This document shows, in pieces, positions 5,689 to 5,814 of a DNA stretch of 5,814 bases. The DNA is from an uncultured Oscillospiraceae bacterium (GTDB lineage: Bacteria; Bacillota; Clostridia; Oscillospirales; Acutalibacteraceae), in the NCBI GenBank assembly GCA_900553255.1, contig USCI01000119.1, forward strand, positions 1 through 5,814, given 5' to 3'. Numbering within the stretch: the first letter of the stretch is position 1; every line of letters begins with the position of its first letter. The notes below the pieces were generated by a model. The model was given only the letters and a program-made list of their open reading frames with translations. It was not told where the DNA came from and did no database searches. Both the position numbers and the translations under genes were made by a program.

Positions 5689-5814
5689 TACGGCTCACCT
5701 CCCGCATCCTCATCCGTTCCGGGGGCTTCCGCCCGACTGTCCGGCGCATCCCCGGATAGCTGTGCCCGGAGGCGGTCGAGCTCCTCGCGCATCTCCTGGT
5801 TTTTCCGCTGCTCC
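5688..5814 (-). CDS. C-terminus of an upstream protein with a coiled-coil tail (partial)
   Basis: Only the last 41 residues are visible, beginning EQRKNQEMREELDRLRAQL and ending in an acidic, Gly/Pro-rich tail (GTDEDAGGEP). The first part has heptad-like spacing of M, L, L and L with many charged residues, suggesting a coiled coil. The frame was chosen because it is open from the right edge and its TAA overlaps the next ATG as TAATG. The other two minus-strand frames stop early or run on into the next gene out of frame. In TasA-like clusters the neighbour is often a SipW-type signal peptidase, and some signal peptidases have charged tails, but nothing catalytic is visible here, so this is a guess only. 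Confidence 0.7.
   Translation of the reverse strand, partial: EQRKNQEMREELDRLRAQLSGDAPDSRAEAPGTDEDAGGEP

Noticed and set aside
1..5814. CRISPR array, tRNA, rRNA or insertion sequence
   Set aside because: No regularly spaced direct repeats, no tRNA-like cloverleaf or rRNA segment, and no transposase frame were seen on either strand.

Overview
The window is moderately GC-rich and most likely comes from a chromosome of a high-GC Clostridia lineage, such as an Oscillospiraceae/Ruminococcaceae gut anaerobe. This is an inference from AGGAGG-type ribosome binding sites, two probable TTG starts, the clostridial style of the ABC half-transporter pair and the TasA-like secreted protein. The species cannot be named from the sequence. 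Nearly all coding capacity is on the minus strand.

Layout, left to right. Positions 1-146 hold no complete gene. They contain a 45-bp imperfect palindrome and a strong leftward promoter whose start region carries a GTTAG...CTAAC operator, so a gene transcribed leftward should lie just outside the left edge. Positions 147-3661 (minus) hold two overlapping genes for full-length ABC half-transporters (transmembrane domain plus nucleotide-binding domain, 592 and 580 residues), which probably form a heterodimer. Between them and tetR (3662-3771) is a perfect 12-bp-arm palindrome whose 20-bp core is repeated at 63-82 with one difference. Positions 3772-4389 (minus) encode a TetR/AcrR-type regulator. 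Its promoter has consensus -35 and -10 hexamers with a 17-bp spacer, and a different 17-bp palindrome overlaps the -10. A divergent small gene of 67 codons (4547-4750, plus) follows, then a strong hairpin terminator (4838-4869). The right end is a separate minus-strand cluster: a 259-residue exported protein with a TasA/CalY-like N-terminus, translationally coupled to the C-terminus of an upstream coiled-coil protein cut by the window edge.

How the parts may work together. The tetR gene and the two ABC genes point the same way and probably form one regulatory unit. The ABC pair resembles the exporter-fold siderophore importers IrtAB/YbtPQ in its ATPase motifs, notably a FADPDNE D-loop region in the first subunit. 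The operator half-site GGTTAG is also the half-site of DtxR/IdeR iron boxes, although the spacing differs. The working hypothesis is therefore a metal- or siderophore-responsive transport locus with two operator systems: one palindrome for TetR autoregulation, and a second shared by the transporter operon and the unseen leftward gene. A multidrug or peptide exporter controlled by TetR is the main alternative. No mobile element, CRISPR array, tRNA or rRNA was seen.
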